Shown: positions 61,118 through 64,000 of the stretch, piece after piece
Layout of the letters: the number at the start of each line of letters is the position of its first letter
How positions within the stretch are numbered: the first letter of the stretch is position 1
Source of the DNA: an uncultured Alphaproteobacteria bacterium
GTDB lineage: Bacteria; Pseudomonadota; Alphaproteobacteria; RF32; CAG-239
DNA: 64,000 nucleotides
Assembly (NCBI GenBank): GCA_934276635.1
Contig: CAKQTH010000003.1
Coordinates: 16,739 to 80,738 of the forward strand
Direction: 5' to 3'
The notes under the pieces: model-generated
Database searches by the model: none
What the model was told of the DNA's origin: nothing
Seen by the model: only the letters and a program-made list of their open reading frames with translations
Translations under genes and position numbers: made by a program

Positions 61118-61873
61118 ATGTCAGGACATTCACAATTTAAGAACATTATGTATCGCAAGGGCGCTCAAGACGCCAAAAAAGCCAGAGTATTTGCAAAACT
61201 GGCCAGAGACATTACCATTGCCGCAAAATCCGGATTGCCGGAACCTGATAAAAACCCGCGTTTGCGTCTTGCAATTCAGGCTGCCCGCGCCGAAAGTATG
61301 CCGAAAGACAACATTGAACGCGCTATTGCAAAAGCCAGCCAGACCGCAGGCGGAGCAGATTATACCAGCGTTCGTTATGAAGGTTTCGGACCGGGCAAAG
61401 TTGCCATCATTGTTGAAGCTCTGACAGACAACAAAAACCGCACAGCCGGAAATATCCGCACAATCTTCGGAAAACGCGGCGGTGTTATGGGTGAAGCCGG
61501 TTCGGTTGCATTTAACTTTGAGCATATCGGGTTTATTCAATATCCGGTTGCCGCTGCCGATGCGGACACAATGTTTGAAAAGGCTTTGGACGCCGGAGCA
61601 AACGATGTTGTCAGCGATGAAGAACATCACGAAATTGAAACTCTGACAGATGATTTGAACACGGTTACCGAAGCTTTGGAAAAAGAATTCGGAACTCCGT
61701 CGGCATCTCGTCTGATTTGGAAACCGTCCGTAAAAACCGATATTACAGATCTTGAAACAGCTAAAAAGTTTTTGGAATTTATCGACCTGCTTGAAGACGA
61801 CGATGATGTTCAGCAAGTATATCACAATGCTGAAATTGCCGAAGACATTTTGGCTCAGATGAGTGAAGAATAA
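61118..61873 (+). CDS. yebC: YebC/TACO1-family protein
   Basis: The YebC/TACO1 family binds the ribosome or DNA; recent work links it to translation of proline-rich stretches, while older annotation is transcriptional regulator. The 251-residue protein starts MSGHSQFKNIMYRKGAQDAK and has RAESMPKDNIERAIAKA, RYEGFGPGKVAIIVEALTDN and TAGNIRTIFGKRGGVMGEAG. AAGGAG lies 6 nt before the ATG. It abuts ruvC (stop at 61873, ATG at 61874). Confidence 0.95.
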   Translation: MSGHSQFKNIMYRKGAQDAKKARVFAKLARDITIAAKSGLPEPDKNPRLRLAIQAARAESMPKDNIERAIAKASQTAGGADYTSVRYEGFGPGKVAIIVEALTDNKNRTAGNIRTIFGKRGGVMGEAGSVAFNFEHIGFIQYPVAAADADTMFEKALDAGANDVVSDEEHHEIETLTDDLNTVTEALEKEFGTPSASRLIWKPSVKTDITDLETAKKFLEFIDLLEDDDDVQQVYHNAEIAEDILAQMSEE

Positions 61874-62353
61874 ATGAGAATTTTGGGATTAGACCCCAGT
61901 TTGTCATCAACAGGTTGGGGAATTGTAGAAACCGAAGGCAACAGAATAAGCTATGTTGCCGACGGCTTTATCCCGACCGATTCTTCGCTTGATATCACTA
62001 CCAGACTTGATATGATTTATCGCGAGCTTTGCAAAGTTATAGAGACCTACAAGCCCGAAGAATCATCTATTGAGCAGATTTTTTTGAACACCAACCCGCA
62101 ATCAACAATAAAACTCGGTATGGCAAGAGGAGTTGTGATTTTGGCTCCGGCGACCTTCGGCATTCCGCTTGAAGAGTATGAGCCGAATAAAGTGAAAAAA
62201 GCGCTTGTCGGCGTCGGGAAAGCTCAAAAAAATCAGGTTGAAACCATGGTGAAAATTCTGCTCCCCGGATGCAAGCCGAAAAATAACGACTCGTCTGACG
62301 CTCTGGCAATTGCAATCACGCACGCACATTTGCGCAAAAGCCGAGGATACTAA
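61874..62353 (+). CDS. ruvC: Holliday junction resolvase RuvC
   Basis: RuvC cleaves four-way junctions symmetrically. The 159-residue protein has the catalytic acids Asp7 (ILGLDPSLSSTGWG), Glu67 (SSIEQIF), and Asp139/Asp142 (KNNDSSDALAIAITHAH). The partner genes ruvA and ruvB, usual next in alphaproteobacteria, do not follow; a strong terminator does. Confidence 0.95.
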   Translation: MRILGLDPSLSSTGWGIVETEGNRISYVADGFIPTDSSLDITTRLDMIYRELCKVIETYKPEESSIEQIFLNTNPQSTIKLGMARGVVILAPATFGIPLEEYEPNKVKKALVGVGKAQKNQVETMVKILLPGCKPKNNDSSDALAIAITHAHLRKSRGY

Positions 62354-62403
62354 GCCGCAAAAACATTTTAGCTATACTTTGCAACACCGCAACACTCCGA
62401 TTT

Positions 62404-62448
62404 AATAAGTATAGATTTAAGCTCGAATCTATACTTATTTTTTTTATA
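62404..62448 (+). terminator. Intrinsic terminator after ruvC
   Basis: A perfect 14-bp stem (aataagtatagatt at 62404-62417 with 62426-62439) around an 8-nt loop is followed by a run of T residues. Confidence 0.93.
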
Positions 62449-62507
62449 AATATAGTTCATCAGACTTAAAAAAACCTTGATTAAACATAATTGCTTTTAG
62501 TTGAAAA

Positions 62508-62529
62508 TTAGGGGTAAATTAGGGGTAAA
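62508..62529. repeat. Tandem 11-bp repeat
   Basis: ttaggggtaaa occurs twice head to tail (62508-62518, 62519-62529) in the non-coding stretch between the ruvC terminator and the tRNA-Thr 3'-end copy. The rest of 62449-62588 shows no gene. Confidence 0.8.
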
Positions 62530-62588
62530 ACGAAATTACAGGTAAAAAAATAAGGGTGCGCAATTTCTTGCAAACCCTTGAAAACTCT

Positions 62589-62610
62589 ATGGTGCCGACA
62601 GAGAGACTTG
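62589..62610. repeat. Direct copy of the tRNA-Thr 3' end
   Basis: A 22-bp exact match (starts atggtgccgacagagaga) to 62844-62865, covering the CCA end, acceptor strand and part of the T arm of tRNA-Thr. Offset 255 bp. On the minus strand it lies downstream of the tRNA. Confidence 0.92.
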
Positions 62611-62728
62611 CTTCTTGCTCCTTTCGGCTTGCTCTTTGAGCGCGCCTCGTCGCTTCGGTCACCGCTATGTAACGCTCGCATGCTTCGCTGTCGCTTGCCT
62701 GCTTGCTAACAAACGCGTAATCTGCGTC
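62611..62728. other. GC-rich segment between tRNA-Thr 3'-end copies
   Basis: About 118 bp with a high G+C content and a stuttering gctcgc/gcttgc/gcttcgg texture unlike the neighbouring AT-rich DNA. An open frame crosses it on the minus strand, but it begins inside a terminator hairpin without a ribosome-binding site, so I do not call a gene. Confidence 0.5.
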
Positions 62729-62758
62729 AAAAATCACCAATTACTTTTGGTGATTTTT
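62729..62758. terminator. Bidirectional hairpin terminator downstream of tRNA-Thr
   Basis: A 12-bp stem (aaaaatcaccaa at 62729-62740 with 62747-62758), 6-nt loop, with A run before and T run after. Confidence 0.75.
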
Positions 62759-62803
62759 TTTCCTCGACCCGACACCAAGCGGGTCGTCCGTCCAAGCTCT
62801 TGC

Positions 62804-62852
62804 CGGCACCATTAAAAAACCTCCGCTTAACGGAGGTTTTTTAATGGTGCCG
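62804..62852 (-). terminator. tRNA-Thr terminator palindrome including the CCA end
   Basis: A perfect 22-bp inverted repeat (62804-62825 with 62831-62852, loop cttaa). The inner stem is cctccg/cggagg with A and T runs; the outer part pairs the last eight bases of the tRNA (cggcacca) with an inverted copy. Beyond it the inverted similarity continues weakly to gggtcg at 62781, matching the tRNA T-arm region. Confidence 0.9.
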
Positions 62853-62920
62853 ACAGAGAGACTTGAACTCCCGACCCACTGATTACAAATCAGTTGCTCT
62901 ACCAACTGAGCTATGTCGGC
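62845..62920 (-). tRNA. tRNA-Thr (TGT anticodon)
   Basis: A 76-nt cloverleaf with encoded CCA. Acceptor GCCGACA/TGTCGGC, D arm GCTCAGTTGGTAGAGC, anticodon stem CTGAT/ATCAG with loop TTGTA giving anticodon TGT, and T arm GGGAGTTCAAGTCTCTC. It lies 74 bp after the pseudopilin stop in the same direction. Confidence 0.97.
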
Positions 62921-62994
62921 TTATCAACTGCGAGTTTTTATAAACTAATGATTTTTTATTGTCAACAACATTTTTAGGTTTATTAAATTTTTAT

Positions 62995-63663
62995 TCAATA
63001 AAATTTCAAAGCTAAGTCCATTGCTCGGCAAGCGGCCACTGCCTCTTTCGGCGGCAGAGGCAACGGCACGGTTTTTCCGCTCAGGCACCCGACCGAAGTA
63101 CCTTCATCTCCCCCGCTTTTTCCGTCACACCCGACATAAGACTTTACTACCTCATCACCCGGATTTCCTCCGACGGCTATAATCCCCGGTATATTTGCCC
63201 AATTATACATTGCAAGCGGAACGCAATACTTGTCAACTTCACCCTGCGTATTAAACTGGATATAAATTGTAAAAGCCTTTTTGTCTTCATCTTCATTATA
63301 ATCGCCCTCCTCTCCGTATTTGCTGCTTTCCCATACGCTTATGTCGCTTCCCCACGGAGAATGCAGAATTCTCGATTCTCTTGATATCATTCCGCTCGGG
63401 ATAATTCCCAACGAATGCAAATACGGACACTCATCGCCGTCGCCGTTACACTCCACGCCGCTGTAACCGCTCTGATTTATGCAGGCTCGCTGTATGCCGG
63501 ACACAAGCGCAACAATTTGCTCAATTGCCTTATTAAGCTTGTATTTTTCCATAGCTTTAGAGTATCCCGCAATTCCGGCAACAGACAATACTCCGACAAT
63601 TGCGAGAACCCCTAGCATCTCAATCATCGACCGCCCGTTTTGGCATGAAGCATACTTTTTCAT
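62995..63663 (-). CDS. Type IV pilin-like / pseudopilin protein
   Basis: The 222-residue product has a class III signal peptide: basic leader MKKYASCQNG, then R|SMIEMLGVLAIVGVLSVAGI with the peptidase cleavage after Gly10 and the conserved glutamate at mature position 5. A long N-terminal helix follows (YSKAMEKYKLNKAIEQIVAL). The C-terminal globular domain has several cysteines (ECNGDGDEC, YVGCDGKSGGDEGTSVGC) and ends ACRAMDLALKFY. It resembles the type IVb-like minor pilins common in gut alphaproteobacteria. No prepilin peptidase or pilus ATPase is nearby. The ATG at 63663 has AGGT 8 nt upstream; a GTG at 63681 is unlikely. Confidence 0.75.
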   Translation of the reverse strand: MKKYASCQNGRSMIEMLGVLAIVGVLSVAGIAGYSKAMEKYKLNKAIEQIVALVSGIQRACINQSGYSGVECNGDGDECPYLHSLGIIPSGMISRESRILHSPWGSDISVWESSKYGEEGDYNEDEDKKAFTIYIQFNTQGEVDKYCVPLAMYNWANIPGIIAVGGNPGDEVVKSYVGCDGKSGGDEGTSVGCLSGKTVPLPLPPKEAVAACRAMDLALKFY

Positions 63664-63695
63664 ATTAGTAACCTGACACACTGATTTTAATATAC

Positions 63696-63729
63696 TTTTT
63701 ACAGCCTACCCCCCCCCGCTAATTGTCAA
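63696..63729 (-). promoter_or_regulatory. Pseudopilin promoter with a poly-G tract in the spacer
   Basis: On the minus strand a perfect TTGACA (63724-63729) is followed by a run of nine G (63709-63717 as C on the plus strand). The best -10-like hexamers are TGTAAA (63698-63703, 20-bp spacing) and TAAAAA (63696-63701, 22 bp). All are longer than the optimum, so changing the tract by a few bases would change promoter strength. Confidence 0.55.
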
Positions 63730-63830
63730 GAAATATTTTACAAAACAATATATCGTCCTATTATTTCATAAAAATTCAGGACAGATGAAAGCAAAGCAGG
63801 CGTATAAAGACATACACGACCGAGCGATTT

Positions 63831-63864
63831 GCCTGCTATTTCTGTACCACCAGACGAACTTTTA
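63831..63864. repeat. Conserved motif downstream of tRNA-Val
   Basis: gcctgctatttctgta (63831-63846), then after 8 bp cgaactttta (63855-63864). It matches 58504-58545 beyond tRNA-Trp in sequence and order. Confidence 0.6.
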
Positions 63865-63892
63865 CTTGGAAGTTTGTACCAACCGCCACATA

Positions 63893-63932
63893 CCAATAAA
63901 AAAACCACTCTGACGAGTGGCTTTTTTATTGG
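63893..63932 (-). terminator. tRNA-Val terminator, identical to that of tRNA-Trp
   Basis: The same 40-bp palindrome as 58720-58759 (stem ccactc/gagtgg, loop tgac, A and T flanks) overlaps the tRNA's CCA end. To its left, ggaagtttgtacc (63869-63881) aligns with the tRNA-Val T arm gggagttcgaacc in inverted orientation. Confidence 0.9.
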
Positions 63933-64000
63933 TGGGCGCTGAGAGGTTCGAACTCCCGACCCTCTCGGTGTAAACGAGATGCTCTTCCAGCTGAGCTAAG
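63930..64000 (-). tRNA. tRNA-Val (TAC anticodon), 5' end outside window
   Basis: The visible 71 nt include part of the acceptor (CT), D arm GCTCAGCTGGAAGAGC, anticodon loop TTTACAC (anticodon TAC), T arm GGGAGTTCGAACCTCTC, acceptor strand AGCGCCC, discriminator A and encoded CCA. About five 5' nucleotides lie beyond the window. Confidence 0.95.

Larger units (their letters stand above)
63664..63929. other. Intergenic region between pseudopilin and tRNA-Val
   Basis: No gene is seen. The left part holds the pseudopilin promoter and poly-C tract. The right part holds an inverted repeat gcaggc (63797-63802)/gcctgc (63831-63836), the motif shared with the tRNA-Trp region, an aactt/aagtt hairpin (63857-63874) and the decayed inverted tRNA-like arm before the terminator. 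Confidence 0.55.

Noticed and set aside
62519..62740. A 73-codon minus-strand frame beyond tRNA-Thr
   Set aside because: It starts at TTG inside a terminator hairpin, runs through the tRNA 3'-end copy and GC-rich filler, and has no ribosome-binding site.
62589..62865. Integrated prophage or genomic island at tRNA-Thr
   Set aside because: The repeats bracket only 255 bp with no integrase or other gene, so a recent ordinary island is not supported.

Overview
The window looks like a chromosomal segment of an alphaproteobacterium, probably a host-associated, gut-type lineage with a moderately AT-rich genome. Evidence: the alphaproteobacterial neighbourhood lptF-lptD-surA-rsmA, a rimP-nusA-ylxR/L7Ae-infB-rbfA operon, yebC-ruvC, a tsaD-adjacent mitofilin-like protein, a FucO-type propanediol oxidoreductase, and a pseudopilin whose signal peptide ends in G|RSMIE. 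Taxonomy is inferred from gene content; no search was run.

Layout. 1-8370 (minus): almost the whole S10-spc ribosomal protein operon from rpsJ to rpsE, the last cut by the window edge. 8678-9580 (plus): a DMT-type membrane protein. 9570-16611 (minus): hemW, rsmA, surA, lptD, lptF, then grpE. 16762-23016: glycogen synthase (plus), nth and tsaD (minus), then a plus-strand pair of a mitofilin-like membrane protein and an ADP-dependent sugar kinase-like protein. 23019-46818 (minus): a 24-kb type IV secretion cluster reading virB3, virB4, five secreted helical proteins, virB8a, virB7-like lipoprotein, virB8b, virB9, two giant repeat proteins that together resemble a split VirB10, and virB11. 46940-53842 (minus): rbfA, infB, ylxR/L7Ae, nusA, rimP, mscL, nusG, secE. 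54175-56505 (plus): a large unknown protein with effector-like features. 56516-60085 (minus): a PGDYG-like protein, fucO, tRNA-Trp, ispA, xseB. 60250-62353 (plus): a degenerate half DEAD-box protein, yebC and ruvC. 62845-64000 (minus): tRNA-Thr, a pseudopilin and the 3' part of tRNA-Val.

The most unusual system is the secretion cluster. It has the VirB3/B4/B7/B8/B9/B10/B11 core but duplicates VirB8 and spreads VirB10 over two adjacent genes. Each of these carries dozens of 17-residue 'DGNVIGxVxxDGxVV' repeats, with near-identical 51-bp units in the DNA. Its VirB9 ends in a SPOR-like domain. The VirB5/VirB6 position is taken by five exported coiled-coil proteins, one of 1565 residues, and I see no VirB6, VirD4 or relaxase. 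This points to an envelope-spanning protein-delivery or surface machine rather than a conjugation system; that is inference.

A second unusual feature is shared by all three tRNA genes. Each is followed by a long palindromic terminator whose arm includes the tRNA's own CCA end and continues into an inverted, decayed copy of the tRNA 3' region. tRNA-Trp and tRNA-Val have the identical 40-bp palindrome. tRNA-Trp and tRNA-Thr have in addition a direct copy of the tRNA 3' end 176 and 255 bp downstream, with a GC-rich segment between. A third is a run of nine G residues in the promoter spacer of the pseudopilin gene, a typical layout for phase variation.
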